NCBI RefSeq assembly: GCF_042686125.1
Contig: NZ_JBHUOV010000007.1
Location: 186,001-250,000, forward strand
Direction: 5' to 3'
DNA length: 64,000 nucleotides
Source of the DNA: Oceanihabitans iliipiscarium
GTDB lineage: Bacteria > Bacteroidota > Bacteroidia > Flavobacteriales > Flavobacteriaceae
Position 1 is the first letter of the stretch. Every line of letters starts with the position of its first letter. The position numbers and the translations under genes are program-made. This document shows, one piece after another, positions 41,049 to 50,657 of the stretch. The notes below the pieces were generated by a model, which was not told where the DNA came from, made no database searches, and was given only the letters and a program-made list of their open reading frames with translations.

Positions 41049-44000
41049 ATGAAAACACCAATTTATCATATAGTGAATGCAAATCAGGCGGTTGCAAAAA
41101 TAGCGTATAAAACCAATGAGGTTTGTCCTATTTATCCAATTACGCCAGCATCTGAAATGAGTGAGTTGGTGGAACAATGGAGTGCCGAAAAACGACGAAA
41201 TATTTTTGGTAGTATACCAACAACTTTCGAAATGCAAAGTGAAGCAGGAGTTGCAGGAACCATGCATGGAGCTTTGCAAACGGGTTCATTATCAACTACG
41301 TTTACAGCATCACAAGGCTTATTGTTAATGTTGCCAAACATGTATAAAATTGCAGGCGAATTAACCCCAAATGTCATCCATGTAGCCACAAGAAGTATTG
41401 CTACACATGCACTTTCTGTATTTGGAGACCATAGCGATATAATGGCAGTTAGGCAATCTGGTTATGCCATGTTAGGCAGTGGTTCTGTTCAAGAGGCTCA
41501 GGATTTTGCTTTAATTTCTCAAGTAGCGACTTTGCAATCTAAAGTGCCTTTTGTGCATTTTTTTGATGGTTTTAGAACGTCCCATGAAATCTCTAAAATT
41601 GAAGTCATTCCTGATGGTATTATTCAATTTATGATGAATAATAAAGATATAATGTCACACAGAGAACGTGCTCTTAATCCTAATAATCCTGTAATTAGAG
41701 GAACTTCACAAGGACCAGATGTGTTTTTTCAAACTAGGGAAGCCATCAACTCATTTTATGATGTTTGTCCAGATATCGTACAAGATAAAATGAACGCTTT
41801 CGCGGAATTAACAGGAAGACAGTACAAACTTTTCGATTATGTTGGTCATCCTGAAGCCCAACAAATTATTATTTCTATGGCATCTTCGACGGAAACGATT
41901 GAAGAAACCATCACCTTTTTAAATTCTAAAGGAGCAAAATACGGACTCATAAAAGTGCGCTTGTTTAGACCGTTTAGTACAAAACATTTAATCAAAGCAT
42001 TACCAAAAACAGTACAATCAATTACTGTTCTAGATAGAACCAAAGAACCTGGTTCAACAGGTGAGCCTTTGTATTTAGATGTGCTTCAGTCTGTGTCTGA
42101 AGCTTTTCAAACAAAAGAAATTCTAACCTTTCCAAGAATAGTTGGAGGACGATATGGATTATCGTCAAAAGAATTTACACCAAATATGGTTGCAGCCATT
42201 TTTCATAATTTGAAACAAGAGCAGCCAAAAAACAATTTTACCATTGGTATAAATGACGATGTGAAAAACACAAGTCTTGATTATTCGAGTAATATTCAAT
42301 TAGATACAGCAATGTATCAAGCCATTTTTCATCAACAAGAATCTACTCAAGACATTTCAGAATTAGCTAAACTTATAGGTAGCCAAGATGATAACTTTGT
42401 ACAATCGTATTCAGAATGCGATTATAAAAAATCAAATTCTATACACAGTTCATATTTACGAATCGCTTCATCACCAATAAAAGCACCATATTTAATTAAT
42501 AATGCCAATTTTATAGCGTTACAACATGTCAATTTCATTAATAGTGACACAATCCTAAATAACATACAGTCAAATGGCACACTTTTGGTTAATTCGTCAT
42601 TAGCGTCTAACGCCTTTTGGCAAGCCCTTACCTCAGAAATACAAGAAAGGATAATTGATAAAAACATCTCTTTATATATTGTTAACTCAAGTAATTTAAA
42701 GTCTAGTTATGTCGTTAAAGAGTACTCGATTTCTATATTACAAGCCGCGTTTTTGGCATTAAATAATGAATTTATTTCTGAAGAATTACCAGAAGAAATT
42801 ATTCAAAATATCATAAAAGTTGATACTGAAAACCAAACCAATTTTAGTACTATTGCTATTAAAAAACATGATAGCTTTTCTAGCACAATGTTAGGAAAGT
42901 TATTAGAGAACAAAGGCAATGATATACCTGTAAGTGGTTTACCTAGTGATGGTACTTTTGCTAGTGATACCTCTAAATTTAATTCCATACAATTATCAGA
43001 ACATATGCCAATTTGGGATGCTGAAGCATGTACGCAATGTGGAGCATGCAGTATGGCTTGTCCGCAAGCAGCATTGCGAATTAAAGTGTTTGATGATGGT
43101 TTTTTAGAAACTGTTCCTCGTAATTTCAAGTGCACTAGTTCTAATGAATTTGATTTATTAAACTACACCATTCAGATCAATTCAGAACAATGTAATAGCT
43201 GTAATAATTGTATAGATGCTTGTTTTGTTAATGCTCTTGATTTTAAAGAAAAACAAGCACATGATATTGATAACTGGAATTATTTTGAAACGATTCCAGA
43301 GTTTGATAGAACAAAAATAGACGTCACAAAAGTAAGTCAACAACAACTTCAAGAACCATTATTTAAGTATTCAAATGGAGTAGAGGGTTGTGGTGAAGCG
43401 CCATATTTAAAATTGATGTCGCAATTGTTTGGGGATCGGCTTTTGGTAGCAAATGCAACGGGATCAAGTTCTATTTTTGGTGGTGCATTGCCCACAACAC
43501 CATGGTCAAAAAACAACAAAGGACAAGGTCCTGCATGGTCAAATTCACTTTTTGAAGATAATGCTGAGTTCGGACTAGGTTTTCGTTTATCAATTACTCA
43601 ACAAGAAGAACAAGCAAAGGATCTATTAAAAAGACTGAGTTCTACACTAGATTTAGATTTAGTTACTAATATTCTAAATGCGTCTCAACAAACTGAGATT
43701 GAAATAAGTGATCAGCGAGGTCGAGTAGAACTATTAAAAGAACAGTTAAAAAACAGGACTACTTTTGAAGCAAAACAATTATTACTAGTTGCTGATAATT
43801 TAGTTGAAAAAAGTGTTTGGATTGTCGGTGGAGATGGTTGGGCTTATGATATAGGCTATGGTGGATTAGACCACGTGATAGCTTCTGGAGAGAATGTAAA
43901 TATTCTTGTCTTAGATAATGAGGTGTATGATAACACAGGAGGACAAACTTCTAAATCGACACCATTTGGAGCCGAAGCAAAATTTTCATTTGGTGGCAAA

Positions 44001-44438
44001 CAAAAGAAAAAGAAGGATTTAGGATTAATGGCAATGAATTACGACAATGTTTATGTGGCATCTGTTGCGATTGGAGCTGATCAAGAACAAGCTTTAAAAG
44101 CCTTTAATGAAGCAGAAAGTTTTAAAGGACCATCTATTATAATAGCATACTGTCATAGTGAATCACATGGTATTGATATGAATAATCCGAGCCAGTTTCA
44201 CAAAAAAGCTGTTGCTTCTGGTCAGTGGTTATTATATAGAAATGACCCTAGAAAATCGAGCTCATTTCAACTAGATTCTAAAAACCCATCAATTAATATT
44301 AAAGATTATTTAAAGTCAGAAAAACGATTTGAAAATTTTTTAAAAAATCAAGAGACAGATAAACAGGAAATAATTAATCAATTACAATACAGTATTGATA
44401 AGCGATTCAAAAAGCATAAAATGCTAACGCATACATAA
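41049..44438 (+). CDS. nifJ: Pyruvate:ferredoxin oxidoreductase homologue with altered proximal cluster site
   Basis: This 1129-residue single-chain protein aligns with NifJ/PFOR (usually about 1170-1200). Seen in order: the N-terminal pyrimidine-binding domain (YPITPASEMSE, ATRSIATHALSVFGDHSDIM), a ferredoxin domain with CxxCxxCxxxC motifs at 661-671 and 715-725, and the diphosphate domain (GGDGWAYDIGYGGLDH near 928, LDNEVYDNTGGQTSKS). PFOR turns pyruvate and CoA into acetyl-CoA and reduces ferredoxin. The proximal cluster, however, needs four Cys; here these positions are Val778, Cys781, Ser806 and Ser1037. The offsets of 28 and 231 residues equal those I recall for the Desulfovibrio africanus enzyme. 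Standard PFOR activity is therefore uncertain. The second ferredoxin motif also has Phe in place of the usual Pro after its last Cys. Confidence 0.88.
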   Translation: MKTPIYHIVNANQAVAKIAYKTNEVCPIYPITPASEMSELVEQWSAEKRRNIFGSIPTTFEMQSEAGVAGTMHGALQTGSLSTTFTASQGLLLMLPNMYKIAGELTPNVIHVATRSIATHALSVFGDHSDIMAVRQSGYAMLGSGSVQEAQDFALISQVATLQSKVPFVHFFDGFRTSHEISKIEVIPDGIIQFMMNNKDIMSHRERALNPNNPVIRGTSQGPDVFFQTREAINSFYDVCPDIVQDKMNAFAELTGRQYKLFDYVGHPEAQQIIISMASSTETIEETITFLNSKGAKYGLIKVRLFRPFSTKHLIKALPKTVQSITVLDRTKEPGSTGEPLYLDVLQSVSEAFQTKEILTFPRIVGGRYGLSSKEFTPNMVAAIFHNLKQEQPKNNFTIGINDDVKNTSLDYSSNIQLDTAMYQAIFHQQESTQDISELAKLIGSQDDNFVQSYSECDYKKSNSIHSSYLRIASSPIKAPYLINNANFIALQHVNFINSDTILNNIQSNGTLLVNSSLASNAFWQALTSEIQERIIDKNISLYIVNSSNLKSSYVVKEYSISILQAAFLALNNEFISEELPEEIIQNIIKVDTENQTNFSTIAIKKHDSFSSTMLGKLLENKGNDIPVSGLPSDGTFASDTSKFNSIQLSEHMPIWDAEACTQCGACSMACPQAALRIKVFDDGFLETVPRNFKCTSSNEFDLLNYTIQINSEQCNSCNNCIDACFVNALDFKEKQAHDIDNWNYFETIPEFDRTKIDVTKVSQQQLQEPLFKYSNGVEGCGEAPYLKLMSQLFGDRLLVANATGSSSIFGGALPTTPWSKNNKGQGPAWSNSLFEDNAEFGLGFRLSITQQEEQAKDLLKRLSSTLDLDLVTNILNASQQTEIEISDQRGRVELLKEQLKNRTTFEAKQLLLVADNLVEKSVWIVGGDGWAYDIGYGGLDHVIASGENVNILVLDNEVYDNTGGQTSKSTPFGAEAKFSFGGKQKKKKDLGLMAMNYDNVYVASVAIGADQEQALKAFNEAESFKGPSIIIAYCHSESHGIDMNNPSQFHKKAVASGQWLLYRNDPRKSSSFQLDSKNPSINIKDYLKSEKRFENFLKNQETDKQEIINQLQYSIDKRFKKHKMLTHT

Positions 44439-44445
44439 AATAAGA

Positions 44446-44847
44446 ATGGAGCAAGCAAAAAGAGTATCTAAAAAGAATAATGATGTTGATTTTCTTTCTA
44501 AAAAAATTGTTTTAAATCATTTAGACTCATTTTATAATCACGATATAGATTCAGTAATGAGTGATTATACGAATGAGTCTATAATTATCACATTAAAAAA
44601 TACTTATAGAGGACTACAAGAGATTAGAGGTTTTATTACAGAATTTGTTAATATTTTTCCAAAAGGTGAAACAATTTTAGTTTTAGATAAGATTGCAATT
44701 GAAAATGAAGTCGCATACATTGTTTGGCACGCAAAAACACCAGAACTTGAAGTCTCTTTGGGTTCAGGTACTTTTATAATCAAGCAGAGTAAAATAGTAC
44801 ACCAAACATTTATAGGACAATTAAACGCAAATGAAGATATCGTTTAA
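44446..44847 (+). CDS. SnoaL-like / NTF2 superfamily protein
   Basis: The 133-residue protein has the pattern of SnoaL-like folds: an N-terminal helix (VLNHLDSFYNHDIDSVMSDYT), then strands NESIIITLKNTYRGLQEIRGF, IENEVAYIVWHAKTPELEVSLG and GTFIIKQSKIVHQTF. Members are cone-shaped alpha+beta barrels that act as small enzymes or ligand-binding proteins. It starts 7 bp after the PFOR stop and is surely co-transcribed with it. Why a SnoaL-like protein accompanies PFOR is unknown. No signal peptide is present. The 73 bp to the convergent CHAT gene hold no clear terminator. Confidence 0.8.
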   Translation: MEQAKRVSKKNNDVDFLSKKIVLNHLDSFYNHDIDSVMSDYTNESIIITLKNTYRGLQEIRGFITEFVNIFPKGETILVLDKIAIENEVAYIVWHAKTPELEVSLGSGTFIIKQSKIVHQTFIGQLNANEDIV

Positions 44848-44920
44848 TGTTTAACCACTTATACTCATTTTAGAGCACCAATAAAGCTTTAGTGAGTTTT
44901 TATTTTCTTTTATATACTTT

Positions 44921-47900
44921 TTAATTACTAAGCCTATTTATTACTGACTTTAGTTCATTGACTTGGCTCTCTAAATCTTTAGTTTTAATAGCTTCAAAAT
45001 TTAAACGAGGCTTTCCTTTAATTGAGTTGTTTATAATATAAAGTTCATGGATAAGGAATTGAAGATGTTCTAATTCGGCCATTTTTTTACCTTCAGATCC
45101 TGCCTTTTCCCAAATTCTATTAAAATTAGCGATAATGTTTTCCCATTTCTTATCTGTATTATTTTCTCTTGAAACCAATAGCAAACAAAGTTCAATATTT
45201 AAATAGTCAACCATATCCCAGTAATTCAGGTCTTCAATGTTAGATTTTTCAGGAAGTTGTGCATAAAAGGCTAACAGTATTTTTTTTGCTTTTGCAGCTG
45301 TACGTATACTATATTTTGAGTCATTAATAGTGAATCCTTTGGTTTCACCTTTTTTAAAGTAAAACTCGAATAATGTGCCGAGCTCTATAGCATTAATCAA
45401 TGAATATTTACTGCTCTTCTTATTTTGGTAAGCATTTTCATAGTATGAAATGGCGTTTTTATAGGCTAATATTTTTTTCTTCTTATCTGGTGCAACAATA
45501 ATTAAACGTTTATAAGCAGCTGCAAGAAGGTTTAATCGTTCTGTAGTTTCACCAGCAAAGCGAAGCATTTTAAGATCATCTATAACTTTTATTATTTTGT
45601 TATAAGCTTCAGTTTTTGTCGCCTTAGTATGTTTAGGAATTTCAAAATATGATTTTATATAAAGCTTAGCTCGAGTGGAGCAGTACCTTTCCATACACGC
45701 AAAGGAAAATCCAGCATTTTCCATTCCCAATAAGTCTTTATACTTTTCTACAGCTTTATCATATAAAGCTAACTCTTGATATATTTTAGCTATTCTTTCT
45801 GCTATTTGAGGTGTGTATAACACATCATTATCTTTTTCAATAGCTTCAATTATCGTATTTAAATCACTTTCATGATTATCATCCATACTAGTAGCCATCT
45901 CTAATTTATTAAGCAAATTGTCTAGATCCATTTCAGCTTGTTGAGGAACTATATAGTTAGGTGTCCATGCTTTGTATTTTTTTGATATATTTTTTAGCTT
46001 AAAGAAAGGATCTCCATAGCATTGGTAGGCTCCCCAAGTATTATTATCTGGGTGTTTATCGTAAATGAAGTTACGTGCTCTTTGAACAGAATCTCCAAAA
46101 TTATCACCTGAAAACATTCCTGTGTAAAAGATTTCAGCAAAGTCGAAAGCAGCCTCATCATTCACGGCCCAACCAGCGGCAATAACAGCTTTGACACCAA
46201 TGCGAATTAATTCTGTTCCAATGTTTGCAGCTAATTTGTATCTGTTTTGAAAAAACTTTTCGTCTTCGGTACTACTAAAACCTAAATGACAACAATTAAC
46301 AAAAACTAATTCAGGCACTACTGGCATTTGTTGGATTTCAAAGACAGAGAGAAAAATATTATCACCTATAACCATACCTGATTTTTTTGGCGATTTCGGA
46401 TTGAAGATTCCATGTCCTGCTAAATGGATTATAGAGTAATCTTTACAGAATAAACTTTTAACGATGTCTGCTGCATTTGCACCAATAAGCGATTCAAAAG
46501 GATAACCAGCATTTTCCATTGTGTCTTTAACTAATGTACCTTCTCTTCGAGCGCCAGGTAATTGATTAACATATCCATTTAATATTGGGTCGGCAATAAT
46601 TAAAGCATTATTTTCTGCAACACGTTTAATATTAATTCGATAATCTTTAGTTGTCAATTGTCGAATCATACCAGCACTAATACATAGTGGTTTGGCATTT
46701 ACAGAATTATCTTGTAATAATTCCCAAGGATAAGAAGCCGTTTTTCCTTCTAATATCCATAAAATATTACTTTTCCTTTTTAGTTTTTCTTTTAAAGCAT
46801 TTGGTATTAATAGTTCGAATAATGTTTTAGCTGTGCAGTCGTTCCATTGATTACTACTTGATATTTCTGAGATAAAAAGATCGATTAAAGGCGTACTGCT
46901 ATGCAACTCATTTTTTTCTTCTCTAGAATCTGTGGTTGAAGATGCAAAAACCATGCTTGATAAATCATTTGGGTCTTTTGGAAGATTGTATTTAACAGTA
47001 ATACGTTCCCACCAGTCTTCAGAAGTATCTAAAGGGATTCTTTTCCTGATACCTAAAAGGTTTTTAATCTTTCGGTTATCAATTCTAATATTGTAAGCTG
47101 AGTTTTCTTGTTTTATAATTTTATCAAGAACGTACATGCAGTTTAATGCTCTGTATGCATATAGTTCTACAAATTCTATATGCTGAATAGTATTTATACT
47201 TCCATTAAATAGTGATTTAACTTTTTCATTCGCTCGGTTTACACCACCAATGATAGCTTTTAACGAACCTTCAACTGAAAGTCCGCCATAACCAGATGCA
47301 ATTGATAAAGAGGAAATCCCAATGTCTTTATTAGAAGGTATTGTTCCTCGAATGCTAAGTAAATAATTTAAAATAGCTTGTTCTATAGACTTCGAAAGTT
47401 GAAATGAAGTTAATTTGTCAGGTTCTCCTAAGCCTACTATAATAGCGCCCGAAAAATCACTGCCTGGCATTTTATCAAAAAAAGCATTTGTGCCTATGCT
47501 GCCAGGATACAAGCCTAAGCTATGCTTAGAGGAAAGGCTGCCATTTAAATAATTATCTATTGCTTTTTCAGCATAAAGTACGGCGTCATTTGTAAAATGT
47601 CCTGCAAGAATTGGGTACGAAGAATAACGAAGGTCGCCATTACTAATTGTAACATTAACAGGTATTTGGCTTGCTATAGGTTCGGTGTTATTTGGTAATC
47701 CAAAAATTGTTTTTTCTAAACCATTTTCAGAAAGATCAAAATCAATATCTGGTTCTGCTCTAAAAACTTTTTCTTCTCCTCTTAATAAAGGTTTAGAGGT
47801 GTGTAAAAGCTTAGTCTGTCCTGTTGATAAGATGTCTTCAATAGCATTAAAAAGTGAAGGGCTGTTTGCTAATGCTCCATGAGTAACGCGTGAATAATAT

Positions 47901-50341
47901 ACTGCATTTAAAGCTTCCATTTGCTTTGGGATACCTAATTCCCAAGTAACACTTTGATCGCCTTCACCAGTATAAAGGAAATAAAGTTTCTTTTTATGAG
48001 AAAAATCTTCAAGATAATAACCGCATGGTGTCATTTTATCTTTTCCTGCGATATAAACCATATTAGAATAATCAATATGATCTCTTTTTGCAATAATATT
48101 ATCTCTATAGGTTTTAAAATTGTTTAAATCTTTAACAGTAGGTAGTGGCCAACTTGGTTTGCCAAAGAACTCTCGCATTTTTTTCCAAGTCGCTATTTGA
48201 GCAAAATCGTTTTCAGCATCAGTTGTAATTGGTAATAAACTTAAAATCCCAGGGAACTTAGAAAACATTTTTAAAAGACTCTTTTTGGTGTGGAACAGAT
48301 CAAGTTTACTTAGTTTTTTAATGATTGCATCTTCACCAAATAAAACCGCTGGAATTCTGTGTGAGCCACCTAACGGAGAGCCTAAGTACACTAACTTAAA
48401 TCCATTCGAAGCATTTAATTCTTGCCAAGTCTCATTGTGACTAATTATAAAATCGCGGACCAGTACACCTCCCATTGAATGGCCTATAATTTTTATAGGC
48501 TGACCAATTTTTAGAAGGCTTTTAATTTTTAGATTGAAATCATTAGTACATGAATTCAAGGGTTTACGCCAATCAAAAGGAAACACGACAACATCGTATT
48601 TTCCAGATAACCATTTGTATAACTTATAATATGATGTTTTTACAACTGATTCGGCTTCAATTTTATTAATATTGGAATAGTTAAGGTTAATTAATCCTCC
48701 TGTTAGAATACGACCATAGTGTAACCAAATTTCTTTGTCCTTTTGAGATAAGTTTGATCCCATAATACCAGGAAGTAAAACAACAATTGGTTTTGTACCA
48801 GATGGCGGATTAGGAGAAGGGTATAATTCACCATGTTCTATTGCTCCTCTGTCACTACCAGGTATTTCAAGTTGTGCAATAGATTTAAAGCCTGGAATTG
48901 GCTTGCCTTCATCTGTTTTTAAAGCCAGATTTATGGCGTCTCTAGTTTTTTCTTTTTCGAAATAATTGACATGATTAACGTCGTCGCCTTGACTAAAGAA
49001 ATACTGAATGTTAGTCGCTCGTTTTGCTCCTAAATACATTGAATCCGTATTAACAACTAGATCATTGCGCTGCCAATAAAACAGTCTTCCTAGAATGACT
49101 AGCAAACCTTTTTTGCTTGCACTTACTGTACCATTTCCAGAGATTACAGCAAGCGGTTTCCCGTCTATGGCATTTGCTTCAGAAGGGTCGTTTAATATTT
49201 TTATAAATGGTGATTCTGGGTTTTGGGCTTCCAAACCTGGTAACACATCTACATCATCTTTAGTTTCAATTGCTGCAGCGACTAATTCATTTAAAATATC
49301 TCCAAATACACCTCCAAGTAAATTTGAAAAGACATTAAGAATATGAGATAGCCTTTTCGAGGCTAACTTTGTTCCAGCAGCAGGACAGCCTACACGAATA
49401 AATTTAGAAACACGTATTTTTTTGTCTCTGTAAATAGTGTTTAATGCTTCAATAGCCTCTATATCTTTTTCTCTTTTTCCTTCCTTTTCTAAGAAGGTGA
49501 TATGATCATTAGAAAACCCAATCGCCTGATCAGAATCGCTAGTACTGTATTTGTTAATAATATCACCAACAATGCCACCTCTTGAGTGTGTAATCATATG
49601 AATAGTGCTGTTTTCTGGAAGCATTTCAGACAATTTCACTGCATTTTGTAGTGGACTTTCGGTTAGTGTTCTATGTTGAAATGCTAAAACATTGTCGCCA
49701 TAAGTTTCATGAAGTGTTGACCAAGCTGTAGATTGTTTTAAGTCTTCAAAAGCACCTTGAGCATTTGAATTGGTGCCATGTATAAAAAGGAAAAATGGTT
49801 GTGCTGAAGGCTTGCCATTAAAGATACTAAATTCAAAATCTTTAGAGACTTTAAAAAGCCCTGCACCATGATCTAAATAATCTTCTTTAGTAACGGTTTT
49901 CCATATTAAACTATCCTTAGGAATGCCAAACTCTAAATTTTTGTTTTCAAGATTTCTTGCAATTTCTGCAACGCTTTTTGAAATTGCTTTTTTAGCAAAT
50001 ACTTTTAAAATTTTAATGGCTATTTTTCCAATAATACCACGATCTGAACCCGATTCATCAATTTTACTTGGGAGAACAAAAGTATCAGAATCACCATCGC
50101 GATTTTCAGGTCTTTCTATTGCAGGATCGACTTTTGGAAATACCTCATGAAGGGTTGAAGGATCACATTTCCAAGAGACACCATCTTCTAAAACAAATTC
50201 AAGAATTTTATCATTTTCTTTGAGAGAAATCTCATGTTGGTTAGACAGGTCACGATTACTACTTTCTAATTTATAAACAATATTTCCATCTTTATCGGTT
50301 TCTTTATTTCCATGTAAAATGAGTTTCTTAATTGGCTCCAT
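44921..50341 (-). CDS. Giant CHAT protease fused to two alpha/beta-hydrolase domains
   Basis: This 1806-residue protein has no signal peptide or clear membrane segment. Residues about 180-460 form an alpha/beta-hydrolase (FFLFIHGTNSN, nucleophile Ser253 in THSRGG). Residues about 517-840 form an LCAT-like lipase domain (VVLLPGIMGSNL, Ser622 in GHSMGG, Asp795 and His821 as likely partners). A domain at about 893-1065 (VTISNGDLRYSSYPILAGHF, GAIIVGLGEPDKLTS) follows. Residues about 1150-1450 are a CHAT caspase-like protease with His1310 in HLAGHG and Cys1351 in FVNCCHLG. The tail (1470-1806) is helical and TPR-like. CHAT proteins include toxins and immune effectors such as Csx29 and TPR-CHAT. 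It stands alone, with no obvious partner, and its function is unknown. Confidence 0.88.
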   Translation of the reverse strand: MEPIKKLILHGNKETDKDGNIVYKLESSNRDLSNQHEISLKENDKILEFVLEDGVSWKCDPSTLHEVFPKVDPAIERPENRDGDSDTFVLPSKIDESGSDRGIIGKIAIKILKVFAKKAISKSVAEIARNLENKNLEFGIPKDSLIWKTVTKEDYLDHGAGLFKVSKDFEFSIFNGKPSAQPFFLFIHGTNSNAQGAFEDLKQSTAWSTLHETYGDNVLAFQHRTLTESPLQNAVKLSEMLPENSTIHMITHSRGGIVGDIINKYSTSDSDQAIGFSNDHITFLEKEGKREKDIEAIEALNTIYRDKKIRVSKFIRVGCPAAGTKLASKRLSHILNVFSNLLGGVFGDILNELVAAAIETKDDVDVLPGLEAQNPESPFIKILNDPSEANAIDGKPLAVISGNGTVSASKKGLLVILGRLFYWQRNDLVVNTDSMYLGAKRATNIQYFFSQGDDVNHVNYFEKEKTRDAINLALKTDEGKPIPGFKSIAQLEIPGSDRGAIEHGELYPSPNPPSGTKPIVVLLPGIMGSNLSQKDKEIWLHYGRILTGGLINLNYSNINKIEAESVVKTSYYKLYKWLSGKYDVVVFPFDWRKPLNSCTNDFNLKIKSLLKIGQPIKIIGHSMGGVLVRDFIISHNETWQELNASNGFKLVYLGSPLGGSHRIPAVLFGEDAIIKKLSKLDLFHTKKSLLKMFSKFPGILSLLPITTDAENDFAQIATWKKMREFFGKPSWPLPTVKDLNNFKTYRDNIIAKRDHIDYSNMVYIAGKDKMTPCGYYLEDFSHKKKLYFLYTGEGDQSVTWELGIPKQMEALNAVYYSRVTHGALANSPSLFNAIEDILSTGQTKLLHTSKPLLRGEEKVFRAEPDIDFDLSENGLEKTIFGLPNNTEPIASQIPVNVTISNGDLRYSSYPILAGHFTNDAVLYAEKAIDNYLNGSLSSKHSLGLYPGSIGTNAFFDKMPGSDFSGAIIVGLGEPDKLTSFQLSKSIEQAILNYLLSIRGTIPSNKDIGISSLSIASGYGGLSVEGSLKAIIGGVNRANEKVKSLFNGSINTIQHIEFVELYAYRALNCMYVLDKIIKQENSAYNIRIDNRKIKNLLGIRKRIPLDTSEDWWERITVKYNLPKDPNDLSSMVFASSTTDSREEKNELHSSTPLIDLFISEISSSNQWNDCTAKTLFELLIPNALKEKLKRKSNILWILEGKTASYPWELLQDNSVNAKPLCISAGMIRQLTTKDYRINIKRVAENNALIIADPILNGYVNQLPGARREGTLVKDTMENAGYPFESLIGANAADIVKSLFCKDYSIIHLAGHGIFNPKSPKKSGMVIGDNIFLSVFEIQQMPVVPELVFVNCCHLGFSSTEDEKFFQNRYKLAANIGTELIRIGVKAVIAAGWAVNDEAAFDFAEIFYTGMFSGDNFGDSVQRARNFIYDKHPDNNTWGAYQCYGDPFFKLKNISKKYKAWTPNYIVPQQAEMDLDNLLNKLEMATSMDDNHESDLNTIIEAIEKDNDVLYTPQIAERIAKIYQELALYDKAVEKYKDLLGMENAGFSFACMERYCSTRAKLYIKSYFEIPKHTKATKTEAYNKIIKVIDDLKMLRFAGETTERLNLLAAAYKRLIIVAPDKKKKILAYKNAISYYENAYQNKKSSKYSLINAIELGTLFEFYFKKGETKGFTINDSKYSIRTAAKAKKILLAFYAQLPEKSNIEDLNYWDMVDYLNIELCLLLVSRENNTDKKWENIIANFNRIWEKAGSEGKKMAELEHLQFLIHELYIINNSIKGKPRLNFEAIKTKDLESQVNELKSVINRLSN

Positions 50342-50657
50342 AGCGTTTAACTTAGACGTTTTAAAATTAATGTTTGAATATATTGTTTAGTATTAAGCTA
50401 GAATTATCTAGGCATAACTATGCCATTAATCGTAAGTTAATCAATTTGATAAACTTATATATAGCTTTTAAGGAGGATTAAAAGTTACAATATTTTTTAT
50501 TATGAAAAAATATTTTATTTGGGCCTTAATTTCTCTTTCGATTAAAGGGAAATGGAATCTATTATAATTATCTATAAAATTATAAGAACTGTTGATAACT
50601 TAAGTGTAAGATTTCTATCAAAAATCCTACTTTTGTATTGATAAAATTATAAAAAAA
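50342..50657. other. 316-bp intergenic region between the CHAT gene and trxB
   Basis: This divergent gap is very AT-rich. It holds the trxB -7 box (50628-50635) and a 21-codon frame from ATG 50502 that begins like a signal peptide but soon stops; I regard it as a remnant or chance frame. An AAGGAGG-type sequence near 50470 is too far (about 26 bp) from that ATG. No hairpin or longer repeat is evident. Confidence 0.5.
50628..50635 (+). promoter_or_regulatory. -7 box of trxB
   Basis: TACTTTTG matches TAnnTTTG and ends 22 bp before the trxB ATG. The -33 region shows no clear TTG at normal spacing. Confidence 0.55.

Noticed and set aside
31190..50341. Genomic island inserted at tRNA-Pro
   Set aside because: The accessory-looking region begins after a tRNA gene, but I find no integrase, no repeat of the tRNA 3' end downstream and no change in base composition.
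50502..50567. 21-codon signal-peptide-like frame between the CHAT gene and trxB
   Set aside because: It is too short, has no ribosome site at a useful distance, no promoter and no terminator; likely chance or a remnant.
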